NCBI RefSeq assembly: GCF_001442535.1
Contig: NZ_CP013141.1
Location: forward strand, 4,644,724 to 4,706,132
Reading direction: 5' to 3'
Source: Lysobacter antibioticus
GTDB taxonomy: Bacteria > Pseudomonadota > Gammaproteobacteria > Xanthomonadales > Xanthomonadaceae
Length of the DNA stretch: 61,409 bases
Positions 28,810-37,350 of the stretch are shown piece after piece; positions within the stretch are counted from its first letter, which is position 1, and every line of letters begins with the position of its first letter. Made by a program: the position numbers and the translations under genes. The notes under the pieces were generated by a model. It did not search any database, was not told the origin of the DNA, and saw nothing but the letters and a program-made list of their open reading frames with translations.

Positions 28810-29971
28810 GCGCGGCCTCCGGGGTCTGCTGCTTGGGCGGGCCGATCTCGGCGGTCAGGGTGAAACGGTCGCGGCTGGTCGCCGGGTCGGGCTGGACCGC
28901 ACCGGTCAGGGCCGGCGAGCGCCACAGCTTGGTGCCCTGCAGCTTGCCGATCAGCGACGAAGCCTCGCGGCTCAAGCCGATCATCAGCAGGCTTTCGTCC
29001 TCGATCGCGAGCTTCTCCAGATAGGTCGAATCGGGCAAGCGGCGGCTGAGTTCGTCGATCACCTCGACCGTGCTCGGGCGCGCGGCGCGGGTGCGGTCGA
29101 GGAAGGCCTGGCCGTCGATCAGGTCGACCAGCAGCTGGCGCTGGGTCGCGGCCTGGCGCGCGGCGTTGGCGTTCTTGGCGATGGTCTGCTGCAAGGTCTG
29201 AGTGGCCTCGCGGCGGTTTTCGAGCACCTGCCACATGGCGGCGGCGAGCGCGAACAGGGCGACCGCGGCCAGGGCCAGGTTCCAGTAACGGAAGGGGTCG
29301 CTGCGGGTACGGCGCTGCGACGGCGGCAGCAGGTTGACCCCGAGCGGCACGCCGTCGGCGCCGGCCACCTCGATCCCCGACAGGGTCGAGGCCAGCGGCC
29401 CGATCGCGACGAGCTGCGGGTCCAGCGATTGGCGCGGCACCGCCACCAGTTCGGCGTCGAGCTGACCGTCGCCGTCGCGGCGGGCCAGCACGCGCGCGTC
29501 GTAGGCGACGGCATCGGCGGTGAAAGGGGTCTGACGGTCGATCTCGAAACCGACCACGTCGCGCAGGCGGTCGGCCGCGGCAGCCGGCAAGGTCAGGCGC
29601 CGGCGCAAGCTCGCGGCCGGCGGCAACAGCAGCCAGCGCGGCAACTCGCCGACGCGCGGCGGCAGCAACGGCGCCAGCGGATCAGCGGCGACGACGCCGG
29701 CCGGTGCATTCAAATCGGCCAGGCTCGGCAGCACGGCCAAGTCGCGCACCTCGTTGGCCTGCTGCAGACGCAGGTGCACGCTGTCGCCGTCGACCTGCAA
29801 CAGCAAACGGCCGCGATCCACGCCCAAGGCCTGGCGCATGCGCAACGGCAACCACGAGGCCAGGGTGCGTCCCCACCACGAGAAGAAGCCGCCCGCTCCG
29901 GGTGCGAAGCGTGCGCTTAAACGTCTGAACCGGTTTTCCCCCAACCGGCTTTCGGCAACCTGCGAGTTCAT
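28799..29971 (-). CDS. gspL: Type II secretion system protein GspL (XpsL)
   Basis: GspL recruits the ATPase GspE to the inner membrane. The 390-residue protein (ATG at 29971, overlapping the gspK stop by ATGA) has a cytoplasmic actin-like domain (RLLLQVDGDSVHLRLQQ to about residue 240) with LRDVVGFEIDRQTPFTADAV, the PilN/GspL-type element. A membrane helix (LALAAVALFALAAAMWQVLE) follows, then a periplasmic coiled-coil and ferredoxin-like domain (VEVIDELSRRLPDSTYLEKL). A GTG- or ATG-type start upstream would overlap gspK more and is less likely. Confidence 0.92.
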   Translation of the reverse strand: MNSQVAESRLGENRFRRLSARFAPGAGGFFSWWGRTLASWLPLRMRQALGVDRGRLLLQVDGDSVHLRLQQANEVRDLAVLPSLADLNAPAGVVAADPLAPLLPPRVGELPRWLLLPPAASLRRRLTLPAAAADRLRDVVGFEIDRQTPFTADAVAYDARVLARRDGDGQLDAELVAVPRQSLDPQLVAIGPLASTLSGIEVAGADGVPLGVNLLPPSQRRTRSDPFRYWNLALAAVALFALAAAMWQVLENRREATQTLQQTIAKNANAARQAATQRQLLVDLIDGQAFLDRTRAARPSTVEVIDELSRRLPDSTYLEKLAIEDESLLMIGLSREASSLIGKLQGTKLWRSPALTGAVQPDPATSRDRFTLTAEIGPPKQQTPEAAREQ

Positions 29972-30954
29972 CGTGACGAAGCTCCCTCCTCCCAACGCAG
30001 CGGTGTATAGGCCATTCCGGGAACGGAACTCCCCCCTGCACGCACAACCACTCGCAACACCGATTCACGGCCATCCGCTAGCCGTGCATGGCTGTCGATA
30101 CTATAGGTGCCGCTGCGTTCGCCGACGAGACCGGCGAGCTCGCCGCCGACTTGCGCACCCGTCAACTGTGACCCGGGCGGCGTTCTGCGCCGTTGCTCCA
30201 CGAGCTGGGCGCCGTTCATTCCCATAGCATCCAATACTTCCTTCGCTGCGAACGCCGGTTCGGGACGCGTACGACCGCTGTAAACCGTGACCAGCGGCTC
30301 GATCTTGGCATACAGCGCCGGCGTCATGCCCAACACTTGTTCCAACTCTGCAACGCTTTCGAACTCGGCATCCTTGGCGCCGTAAGGGCGGCCGGCGGAC
30401 GCATAGTCGGCGTCTTCCGCGCCGCCTGCGGGTTGGGTCAAGGTGTCGGCATCGCGCCAATCGAGGATGGCCGCGGCCAGGCGCGCGGCCTCGCCCTGCT
30501 CCATCCCGCCCACGCCCTGGATCAACGCGGTCAGCAAGGCGAAATCGCCCTGGTTGAGGTCGACCTTGCCGTTCTCGTCGACGATCTTGATCTCCAGCTT
30601 GGCCTCGCCGAAGCGCCACGGGTTGGGGCGCCCGTCGGGTTGCCACTGCAGCTTGGGGTCGGTCAGCGCCACCCGCGTCATCGCGTATTCGAGCCCGGCC
30701 CGGGCGGCGTTCTGCGCGACCAGGCCGCGTACCAGCACCCGCCCTTGCAGGTTCTCGGTGCGCGCCGACAGCGCGAATGCGCCAATCAGCGCAGTCAGCA
30801 GAGCGATCACCCACAGCACCAAAAGAAGCGCCGCTCCACGCGCTCGTCGAGACGCGGTTGCCGCATCACGACGTTTTCCAACGCACACCGGCCGCTGCGC
30901 CGCGCGCCGCGCGATCCCATCTGCTGCCGTCCTCGTTGCTCGGACCGTCCGCAT
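29968..30954 (-). CDS. gspK: Type II secretion system minor pseudopilin GspK (XpsK)
   Basis: GspK caps the pseudopilus together with GspI and GspJ. The 328-residue protein (ATG at 30954 in a TGATG overlap with gspJ; a GTG three bases earlier is also possible) has a long basic leader, then RRARGAALLLVLWVIALLTA with cleavage after RG. GspK proteins characteristically lack the Glu at +5 that other pseudopilins have, and here the +5 residue is Leu, as expected. A large globular domain inserted after the helix contains KVDLNQGDFALLTALIQGVG and AKDAEFESVAELEQVLGM, both typical of GspK. Confidence 0.93.
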   Translation of the reverse strand: MRTVRATRTAADGIARRAAQRPVCVGKRRDAATASRRARGAALLLVLWVIALLTALIGAFALSARTENLQGRVLVRGLVAQNAARAGLEYAMTRVALTDPKLQWQPDGRPNPWRFGEAKLEIKIVDENGKVDLNQGDFALLTALIQGVGGMEQGEAARLAAAILDWRDADTLTQPAGGAEDADYASAGRPYGAKDAEFESVAELEQVLGMTPALYAKIEPLVTVYSGRTRPEPAFAAKEVLDAMGMNGAQLVEQRRRTPPGSQLTGAQVGGELAGLVGERSGTYSIDSHARLADGRESVLRVVVRAGGSSVPGMAYTPLRWEEGASSR

Positions 30955-31646
30955 CACAGCTCCGGCACGAAGCCGCCGGCCGTCGCGCTGGCCAACGGCA
31001 GGGAAACCACCAACGGCGGCCAGGCACGGCCGTCGCGATCGGTGAGTGTGACTTCAACGAACAAGGGCAGTTGCTCCGGCGTCTGCCAGCGCTCTTGCCA
31101 CTCCCCGAGTTCGCCGCGTTGAGGGTCCATCGAACGGTAACGAAAGCGCGCCGACTTCAAGCCTTCGACCAGCAGCTCGGGCGGACGCTCGCGTGCCTCC
31201 TTGATGGTTTCGCCGGCCAGCACCATCGACAAGGACAGCACGATGCGGGTCTGATCACCCTCACCTTCGATCACGAAGTCGTGCAGGTACGGCCCGCCCT
31301 GGCCCAGGTAATCGGGCAGGTCGGCGACGAAGCGCAGGCGGTCGGGTTCGCCGACGAAGCGTTGCGGCACGGCGGTGCTCTGGTCGAACGCGAACGGAAT
31401 CGGCCGGGTCGCGGCGATGCGCTTGCGCAGAAAACCCTCGACCGCGCGCTCGCGTTCGCTGCGCTGGGCCAAGGCCTCGCCGCGCGCGGCGGTCTTGGTC
31501 GCCGCCGACAAGGTCGCGAAGGCCAGGGTCAGGCCGGCGACCAACAAGACCATCGCCAGCAGCACTTCGATCAAAGTGAAGCCGCGCGCACGGCGGCGCG
31601 CCGGCACGGTCTGCGCCGCCCTCATCCGCTGAGCCGCGCGCGCCAT
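30954..31646 (-). CDS. gspJ: Type II secretion system minor pseudopilin GspJ (XpsJ)
   Basis: Tip pseudopilin. The protein is 230 residues from the ATG at 31646, which shares a base with the gspI stop (TGATG). The prepilin signature ARGFTLIEVLLAMVLLVAGL has the cleavage Gly followed by Phe and Glu at +5. The soluble domain includes RSERERAVEGFLRKRIAATR and LHDFVIEGEGDQTRIVLSLS, then RYRSMDPQRGELGEWQERW. Expected to be processed and N-methylated by the prepilin peptidase PilD/XpsO, whose gene is not in this window. Confidence 0.93.
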   Translation of the reverse strand: MARAAQRMRAAQTVPARRRARGFTLIEVLLAMVLLVAGLTLAFATLSAATKTAARGEALAQRSERERAVEGFLRKRIAATRPIPFAFDQSTAVPQRFVGEPDRLRFVADLPDYLGQGGPYLHDFVIEGEGDQTRIVLSLSMVLAGETIKEARERPPELLVEGLKSARFRYRSMDPQRGELGEWQERWQTPEQLPLFVEVTLTDRDGRAWPPLVVSLPLASATAGGFVPEL

Positions 31647-32134
31647 CAGAACTGCACCTCGTTGGAGGCGGCCGCGCTGCGCAGGGTGCGCAGCAGCAAG
31701 CGCCGACCGCCGCCGCCCTCGCCCCACTCCACCGCCAGCTGCACCTCGAACAAGCGCAGGGCATTCGGATCGACCGGCTGCGAGGACGCCGGCGTGGGAT
31801 CGCGCCACTGCGCCACCCCGAGGGTCCAGCGATAGCGGCCGTTCTCGAACTCGCCGCTGCGCTGGCCCGGCTTGAGCGGTTGCCCCACCCCGACCTGGTC
31901 CATCAGCGATTGCGCATACAAGGCGGCGCGACCGGCGTCGCTGGACCAGCGCACCTGCCGCGTCGCGCCGGACAAGGTGCCGAGCAACAGGGTCAGCGCC
32001 ATCGCCAACAGGGCGAAGGCGACGATCACTTCCAGCAAGGTGTAACCGCGTTCGCGCGACGACGGCGCGCGACGCAGCGCGCCGAGACGGCGCAAACGAC
32101 CGGCCGACGCGGCGGGCCGTGCGCGCGCGCTCAT
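31646..32134 (-). CDS. gspI: Type II secretion system minor pseudopilin GspI (XpsI)
   Basis: Tip pseudopilin. The protein is 162 residues from the ATG at 32134, which overlaps the gspH stop by ATGA. A basic leader of about 29 residues ends RERG, followed by YTLLEVIVAFALLAMALTLL with Glu at +5. Then come RAALYAQSLMDQVGVG and a GspI-like C-terminal strand region (FEVQLAVEWGEGGGGRRLLL). The leader is longer than the 5-10 residues usual in GspI. Confidence 0.92.
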   Translation of the reverse strand: MSARARPAASAGRLRRLGALRRAPSSRERGYTLLEVIVAFALLAMALTLLLGTLSGATRQVRWSSDAGRAALYAQSLMDQVGVGQPLKPGQRSGEFENGRYRWTLGVAQWRDPTPASSQPVDPNALRLFEVQLAVEWGEGGGGRRLLLRTLRSAAASNEVQF

Positions 32135-32703
32135 CGCGGCGCCTCGCCGCGCTTGAGCTTGACCTCGCCGGTCAGCCAGGCGACATCGACGTTCCACGCC
32201 GCCTGCTTGACGTTGAGCTTGATCCGCCCGCCGGTGGATGCGCCATCGGCGAAGAACATGATCGCGCCCTCGCCGCGGCGCGGCTGCACTTCGCGCGCGC
32301 CGGTGAAGGTCACTCCGACCGCCTTGGGAATGTCGCCGCGGCGCCCGTTCGGCGCGGTCCAGGTGCGCGCCGCCGGATCGATGGTGAACTTCTGCGAACG
32401 TCCGGTCGAGATCGCCTGGCTGCGCGTATAGCGCAGTTGCGAGGCGATTTCCTTAGATGCCGAGCGCAGCTGCATGCCGCTCATGCCGCCGCTCATCATG
32501 CCGACGGTCAACACGCCGATCGCGGCGATCAGGGCGATCACCAACAGCATTTCCAACAGCGACATGCCGCGCACAGCGGCCGGCCGCGGCGCGGCGCCGG
32601 CGCGGCTCGCACGCACGACGCGCGCAGGGATGCACCGGACGGCGTTCGCCCCGGCCCGGTCCCCCTGCCCTCCGGCGGAGGGCCTGTGCCGCAGGCGCTT
32701 CAT
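32131..32703 (-). CDS. gspH: Type II secretion system minor pseudopilin GspH (XpsH)
   Basis: Minor pseudopilin. The 190-residue protein has the prepilin motif VRGMSLLEMLLVIALIAAIG with Glu at +5, preceded by an unusually long Arg/Ala-rich leader of about 46 residues. The soluble part has LRSASKEIASQLRYTRSQAI, the GspH pilin-domain start, and TFTGAREVQPRRGEGAIMFF. The Met at the +1 position could itself be mistaken for a start. It follows gspG by 13 bases. Confidence 0.9.
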   Translation of the reverse strand: MKRLRHRPSAGGQGDRAGANAVRCIPARVVRASRAGAAPRPAAVRGMSLLEMLLVIALIAAIGVLTVGMMSGGMSGMQLRSASKEIASQLRYTRSQAISTGRSQKFTIDPAARTWTAPNGRRGDIPKAVGVTFTGAREVQPRRGEGAIMFFADGASTGGRIKLNVKQAAWNVDVAWLTGEVKLKRGEAPR

Positions 32704-32716
32704 CGCAGGCGTTTAC

Positions 32717-33163
32717 TCAGTTGTTCTTGATGTCGCCGTCGACGCTGCTGCCGCCGGCCTTGCCGTCCTTGCCGTAGCTGACCAGGTCGTAGGGGCCGCT
32801 TTCGCCGGGCTGGCGGTACTCGATGGCATGGCCCCAGGGGTCCTTCAACTCGGTTTCCTTGGCGTACGGGCCCAGCCAACCGTTGGCGTCGGCCGGCTGC
32901 TTGACCAGTTCCTCGAGCGAACCCGGCAGGCGGCCGGTGTCCATCTGGAACGAATCGATCTTGCCGGCGAGGGTCTGCACCTGGCCCTTGGCGAGGTTGT
33001 AGTCGCCGCGGTCCTTGCCGCCGAGCACGCGGTTGCCGACGAAGGCCAAGACTGCGCCGATCAGCACGATCACGATGATGATCTCGATCAGGCTCATACC
33101 GCGCTGGCCGGCCGGGGACGGGGAACGGGTAATCGAACGGGGATTGCGCATCTCAGTGATCAT
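32717..33163 (-). CDS. gspG: Type II secretion system major pseudopilin GspG (XpsG)
   Basis: Main subunit of the pseudopilus that pushes substrates through the secretin. The 148-residue protein (ATG at 33163; an in-frame ATG at 33151 is equally plausible) has the signature GQRGMSLIEIIIVIVLIGAV with Glu at +5. The canonical GspG domain follows: YNLAKGQVQTLAGKIDSFQM, TGRLPGSLEELVKQP, LKDPWGHAIEYRQPGESGPY and DLVSYGKDGKAGG. The Asp/Gly-rich end forms the calcium site in characterised homologues. A 218-base gap separates it from gspF; no gene was found in it. Confidence 0.96.
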   Translation of the reverse strand: MITEMRNPRSITRSPSPAGQRGMSLIEIIIVIVLIGAVLAFVGNRVLGGKDRGDYNLAKGQVQTLAGKIDSFQMDTGRLPGSLEELVKQPADANGWLGPYAKETELKDPWGHAIEYRQPGESGPYDLVSYGKDGKAGGSSVDGDIKNN

Positions 33164-33381
33164 CCATAGTGGTGGGTTCTGGACAGACGTTGTGCTTCAA
33201 CGCGCGAGCGATGGCAACGGGGTTAAGCCCCGGCCCGCCGCATTCGGCGATTGCATAGGATTCTGTTCCGCGCCGATTGGCGAAGTTCGCGCAAACCGGG
33301 TTTCGGTACAGCCGGCGTTCAAGCGCACGGCGTGAACGGGCGCCCCGAAGCGACGGCGAACGAGCGCGGACATCGCCATGC

Positions 33382-34599
33382 TCAACCGATCGCATTGGTG
33401 AGGTCGTACAACGGCAACAACACCGCCATCACCACCGTGGCGACGACGCCGGCCAGGACCACGGTCACCACCGGGACCAAGGCGGCGAGCATGCGGTCCA
33501 GGGCCATGCCGGTGTCCTGCTCGAAGGTCTCGGCGGTCTTCATCAGCATCGCGTCGAGCGCGCCGGACTCCTCGCCGACCTGGATCATCTGCAAGGCCAG
33601 GCGCGGGAAACGCTTGCCCTTGCCGAGCGCGGTCGACAGCGCGACGCCGTTCTTGACGTCTTCGCCGGCGGCATCGACGTCGGCGGCGAGAATGCGGTTG
33701 TTGAGCACGTTGCGGCCGATGCCGATCGCGGTCATCAGCGGCACGCCGTTGCGCACCAGCGTGCCGAGGGTGCGCGCCAGGCGCGCGGTCTCGATCTTGG
33801 CGATCAGCGGGCCGACGAACTTGCGCTTGAGCAGCCAGGCGTCGAGCGCCTCGCGGAACGCCGGGTCGCGGCGCTTGCGGTCGAACCAGAGGAAGCCGAC
33901 TGCAGGAATCGCGATCAATACGATCCACCAATCGCGCACGAACAGGCCGAGCCACAACACCACCTGGGTGAACATCGGCAGCTCGGCGTCGAGGCTTTCG
34001 TACATCGCGCCGAACTGCGGCACCACATAGCCGAGCAGGAACATCAAACTCAGGCCGACCATGGCCATCAGGATCGCCGGATAGATCAGCGCATTGATGA
34101 CCCGGCCCTGCAGCACCCGGCTGCGCTCGAGGTAGTCGTCGAGCCGCGACAGGGTTTCGTGCAGATTGCCGCCGGCCTCGCCGGCCCGGACCATGTTGAT
34201 GTACAGACGCGAGAAGGTGCCGTGCTGGCGCTCCAGCGCGACCGACAGCGAGGTGCCGCCGCGCACCGCATCGCGGATGTCGGCGACCGTGCTCTTGGCG
34301 GTGTCGTCCTCGGGCAGGTCGAGCAGGATGGTCAGCGCGCGGTCCAGCGGCTGGCCGGCGCCTAGCAAGGTCGACAACTGTTGGGTGAACTGCACCAGCC
34401 GCGCCCCGGTGAAGGGCTTGGGCTTGAACAAAGCCCTCCACGACGAAGACGCACCCGCTTCCGACGCCAGCTTGGCCTCGACCGGCAGATGCCCCTGCTC
34501 TTGCAGGCGCTGCACGACTTCGGTGCTGCTGGCGGCCTCCATCTGGCCATCGAGCAGCTCACCGCGCGCGTTCAGGGCTTTGTAGTGGTAGAGGGGCAT
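33382..34599 (-). CDS. gspF: Type II secretion system inner-membrane protein GspF (XpsF)
   Basis: Polytopic core of the inner-membrane assembly platform. The 405-residue protein has two repeated cytoplasmic domains, each starting with a helical bundle (FTQQLSTLLGAGQPLDRALT near residue 75 and RTLGTLVRNGVPLMTAIGIG near residue 275). The three membrane helices include LIYPAILMAMVGLSLMFLLG, DWWIVLIAIPAVGFLW and VPVVTVVLAGVVATVVMAVL. It begins MPLYHYKALNARGELLDGQM, the family N-terminus. A palindromic repeat lies in the 130-base space between gspE and gspF. Confidence 0.97.
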   Translation of the reverse strand: MPLYHYKALNARGELLDGQMEAASSTEVVQRLQEQGHLPVEAKLASEAGASSSWRALFKPKPFTGARLVQFTQQLSTLLGAGQPLDRALTILLDLPEDDTAKSTVADIRDAVRGGTSLSVALERQHGTFSRLYINMVRAGEAGGNLHETLSRLDDYLERSRVLQGRVINALIYPAILMAMVGLSLMFLLGYVVPQFGAMYESLDAELPMFTQVVLWLGLFVRDWWIVLIAIPAVGFLWFDRKRRDPAFREALDAWLLKRKFVGPLIAKIETARLARTLGTLVRNGVPLMTAIGIGRNVLNNRILAADVDAAGEDVKNGVALSTALGKGKRFPRLALQMIQVGEESGALDAMLMKTAETFEQDTGMALDRMLAALVPVVTVVLAGVVATVVMAVLLPLYDLTNAIG

Positions 34600-34607
34600 T
34601 GCGACGC

Positions 34608-34731
34608 CGGGAATGGAGAATCGGGAATGGAGAATCGGTTAAAGGCAAAGCATCGGAACTTCGAAGCCGGGGGAATGAACCAGCCGGGACGACCACGATT
34701 CCCGACTCTCCATTCCCGATTGCCGGCTTTT
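34608..34731. repeat. Dispersed GGGAATGGAGAATC inverted-repeat element between gspE and gspF
   Basis: Left arm AATCGGGAATGGAGAATCGG at 34619-34638 pairs with CCCGACTCTCCATTCCCGAT at about 34701-34720. The element fills the space between two genes that are normally adjacent in the xps operon. Its arm sequence is nearly the same as that of the element at 56248-56368. Transcribed as RNA it would form a long stem within the operon mRNA. Confidence 0.85.
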
Positions 34732-36481
34732 AAGCATCCTCGGTCACCCGCAGCACTTCCTCGATCGTGGTCTGGCCGGCGAGCGCCTTGACGATGCCGT
34801 CCTCGTACATGGTGCGCATGCCGGCGCTGTCGCGCGCGATCTGCTCGATCTCGCCCATGCCGGCGTGGCGCATCACCGCGCGCCGCAGCTCGTCGTTCAT
34901 GACCAGGAATTCCATGATCGTGGTACGGCCGTGGTAACCGCTCGGCGCCAACGCCGAACCGCGCGGGCGGAACAGGAAGATCTCGCCCTCGGGCTGGTAA
35001 CGGCGCAGGTTGAACTTGTCGATTTCCTCGGGCGAGGCGAGGTATTTCTCGGCATGGGTCGGTTCGAGACGGCGCACCAGACGCTGGGCCAGGATGCCGT
35101 TGATCGTCGAGGTCAACAGGTAATCCTCGACGCCCATGTCGAGCAAGCGGGTGATGCCGCCGGCGGCGTTGTTGGTGTGCAGGGTGCTGAGCACGAGGTG
35201 GCCGGTCAGCGCCGACTGGATCGCGATGCGGCAGGTCTCCAGATCGCGCATTTCGCCGATCATGATGATGTCCGGGTCTTGGCGGACGATCGAACGCAGC
35301 GCATGCGAGAAATCGAGACCGATCTGCGGCTTGGCCTGGATCTGGTTGATGCCCTCGATCTGGTACTCGACCGGGTCTTCGACGGTGATGATCTTGACGT
35401 CGCTGGTGTTGAGCTTGCTCAGCGCCGTATACAAGGTGGTGGTCTTGCCCGAACCGGTCGGGCCGGTCACCAGCATGATGCCGTGCGGCTGGTCGAGCAC
35501 CTTCTGGAACTGCGGCAGGAACTCGTCGGTGAAGCCGAGCTTGTAGAAATCGAACACGACCGTCTCGCGGTCGAGCAATCGCATCACCACCGACTCGCCG
35601 TGCGCGGTCGGCACGGTGCTGACGCGCAGGTCGAGCTCCTTGCCCTGCACCCGCAGCATGATGCGGCCGTCCTGCGGCAGGCGGCGCTCGGCGATGTTGA
35701 GCTTGGCCATGATCTTGATGCGGCTGATCACCGCCGCGGTGAGGTTGGCCGGCGGGCTCTCGCCCTCGGCCAGCACGCCGTCGACGCGGTAGCGCACCTT
35801 CAGGCGGTTCTCGAACGGCTCGATGTGGATGTCCGAGGCGCGCAGTTCGACCGCGCGTTGGATCACCAGGTTGACCAGGCGGATCACCGGCGCTTCCGAG
35901 GCCAGGTCGCGCAGGTGCTCGACGTCGTCGAGATCGCCCGCGCCCTCGCCTTCGGCGGTCTCGACGATCGCGCCCATCGCGCTGCGGCCTTGGCCGTACC
36001 AGCGCTCGACCAGATCGCCGACCTCCGAGCGCAGGGCCACGTAAGGGCGGACCTCGCGCTGGGTCGCCAGACGCAGGGCGTCCAACTGATAGATGTCCTG
36101 CGGGTCGGCCATCAGCACGTCGACGTGGTGCTCGCCCTCGGCGACCGGGCAGACCGCGAACTGCTTCATGAACTTGGGGGTCAGCGCCACCCCCTCGGGC
36201 GGCAGCTCGGGCGCGTCCTTGATGCTGACCAAGGGCAGCTCGAGCGCCGCGGCCACGGTTTCGGCGTGATCGCGCTCGGACACCAGCCCCAGCCGCGCCA
36301 ACAGCGCGAGCAGGCTGCCGCCGGTCTCCTCCTGGAGCCGGCGCGCACGCGCCAGATCGGGCTCCTTGAGACGGCCCTTCGCCAGCAAGGCCTCGACGAT
36401 GCGGATGTCGACCGCGGCCTGGGCATCCCCCGCCGGTAAGGCGCTGGCGCTCGGTTCGTTGGTTGTGGCTACTGCGTTCAC
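34730..36481 (-). CDS. gspE: Type II secretion system ATPase GspE (XpsE)
   Basis: Cytoplasmic secretion ATPase. The 583-residue protein starts at a GTG (36481) preceded by AGGAGG five bases away; the frame is open upstream but not GspE-like. An N-terminal domain (about residues 25-170) binds GspL. The ATPase core follows: ASDIHIEPFENRLKVRYRVD, MLVTGPTGSGKTTTLYTAL (Walker A), KIITVEDPVEYQIEGINQIQ (Asp box), DPDIIMIGEMRDLETCRIAI (Walker B) and GHLVLSTLHTNNAAGGITRL (His box). The four-cysteine zinc subdomain between RLVRRLEPTHAEKY and GYHGRTTIMEFL is replaced by a segment with no cysteine. First gene of the operon. Confidence 0.97.
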   Translation of the reverse strand: MNAVATTNEPSASALPAGDAQAAVDIRIVEALLAKGRLKEPDLARARRLQEETGGSLLALLARLGLVSERDHAETVAAALELPLVSIKDAPELPPEGVALTPKFMKQFAVCPVAEGEHHVDVLMADPQDIYQLDALRLATQREVRPYVALRSEVGDLVERWYGQGRSAMGAIVETAEGEGAGDLDDVEHLRDLASEAPVIRLVNLVIQRAVELRASDIHIEPFENRLKVRYRVDGVLAEGESPPANLTAAVISRIKIMAKLNIAERRLPQDGRIMLRVQGKELDLRVSTVPTAHGESVVMRLLDRETVVFDFYKLGFTDEFLPQFQKVLDQPHGIMLVTGPTGSGKTTTLYTALSKLNTSDVKIITVEDPVEYQIEGINQIQAKPQIGLDFSHALRSIVRQDPDIIMIGEMRDLETCRIAIQSALTGHLVLSTLHTNNAAGGITRLLDMGVEDYLLTSTINGILAQRLVRRLEPTHAEKYLASPEEIDKFNLRRYQPEGEIFLFRPRGSALAPSGYHGRTTIMEFLVMNDELRRAVMRHAGMGEIEQIARDSAGMRTMYEDGIVKALAGQTTIEEVLRVTEDA

Positions 36482-36814
36482 GTCACCCTCCTGCGCGTGA
36501 TTCCCCGACTTTAGCAGTTTCGTTCGCCGTCTCGGCCAGCCCTGAGCAGCGCCGGTGAGCGAGGGTGAGACAAGCACAGTCGTCGAAGCGTCACCGAGGA
36601 TGCCCGACCCGAGTCGCAGGACTTCGGATTCATGAACAGGGGCGAGTAAGGACTGAAAGATCAGTCACATTTTATTCGCGCGAGAGCCATCGGCCGGCCA
36701 CGCCGGCGCAGCGGAGCTGTAGTAATCGGCGAGGTGCACTCGGGACAATGTGTGACACCGCCACTGCCGCTCGATCCAGGCCACTCGGGTGGGCCGAACC
36801 GAAACGCAAACAAA

Positions 36815-36839
36815 ACGGACGCCCGAAGAGGCGCCCGTC
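36815..36839 (-). terminator. Intrinsic terminator, relative of the purL terminator
   Basis: On the minus strand, CGGGCGCCTCTTCGGGCGTC folds into a hairpin and is followed by CGTTTTGTTT. It lies 44 bases beyond the TAA of the purL 3' remnant, almost the same spacing as at purL itself (43811-43833). It may now terminate transcripts from the RHS island. Confidence 0.75.
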
Positions 36840-36883
36840 GTGTACTTGGCGATCGAACCGTCGTACCTTGCGGCTGCGTAGCT

Positions 36884-37008
36884 TTACCTCACTCATACCC
36901 GCGCATTGAGGAATATACGCAGCCATGGCAAGTCGTCCCCCCCACGTCTCGCCGCGACCATTGGAAGTTCGCGCTGCATAGGGTGCGCGCTCAAGATGCC
37001 GCATCAAA
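36884..37008 (-). pseudogene. Decayed copy of the purL 3' end
   Basis: On the minus strand the last 51 bases, GACTTGCCATGGCTGCGTAT onward to the TAA at 36884-36886, match the last 51 bases of purL (GACTCGCCGTGGCTGCGCAT onward, 43876-43926) at all but roughly eight or nine positions; most changes are C to T or G to A. Weaker similarity continues to about 37008, where LMRHLERA corresponds to Pur[13 protein letters not shown] replaces the Trp codon four codons before the end. The copy has the same orientation as purL, and the intervening 7 kb holds the RHS genes. Confidence 0.85.
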
Positions 37009-37120
37009 CCGCTGCATGGACTCAATGTCTCTCAGACAGCTGGCAACCGCTTCTGAGTGAAGCGTCCAAAACACTTCCTTAGCAGCCGGAAAAATCGATT
37101 ACGAGCGACATACATTATTT

Positions 37121-37342
37121 TCAAGGCAGCCGACCTGCCTCAAGAAAATCCTCATGGACTTCTTTTGCCTCTCCGTCTTCATACTCCACCGTATAGACAA
37201 CGCCCGGAGGGAACTGAGAAAAATAACTACCGACGGGCCTTTCTTCAAACACACCAACCACCCACCCGACACTTCCCGGGCGAAGTGACTCATCCGCGGT
37301 TTCCACGATCCGGACGACATCATCGTAGGTAAACTTACCCAT
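37121..37342 (-). CDS. Candidate immunity protein for the RHS C-terminal toxin
   Basis: This 73-residue acidic protein begins MGKFTYDDVVRIVETADESL and continues with GSVGWVVGVFEERPVGSY and VVYTVEYEDGEAKEVHEDFL. It is probably a small all-beta, SH3-like fold, resembling DUF4926-type proteins, though that is only a guess from pattern. It has no signal peptide, so it acts in the cytoplasm. It starts eight bases after the RHS gene stop on the same strand, which is the standard position of an immunity gene for a polymorphic toxin. Function is inferred from position, size and charge; no direct motif proves it. Confidence 0.7.
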   Translation of the reverse strand: MGKFTYDDVVRIVETADESLRPGSVGWVVGVFEERPVGSYFSQFPPGVVYTVEYEDGEAKEVHEDFLEAGRLP

Positions 37343-37350
37343 ATCCCCCT

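Larger units (their letters stand above)
36482..37120. other. Intergenic space between gspE and the RHS island
   Basis: 639 bases without a supported gene. The left part should hold the xps promoter on the minus strand; a TAAAGT near 36511 (minus) is a weak -10 candidate and no convincing -35 was found. The right part (about 36800-37008) is homologous to the purL 3' end and its terminator (see separate entries). Short open frames on both strands here carry no recognisable protein. Confidence 0.6.

Noticed and set aside
36672..37025. Small minus-strand frame overlapping the purL remnant
   Set aside because: It is out of the original purL frame for most of its length and has no family resemblance; the homology is at DNA level.
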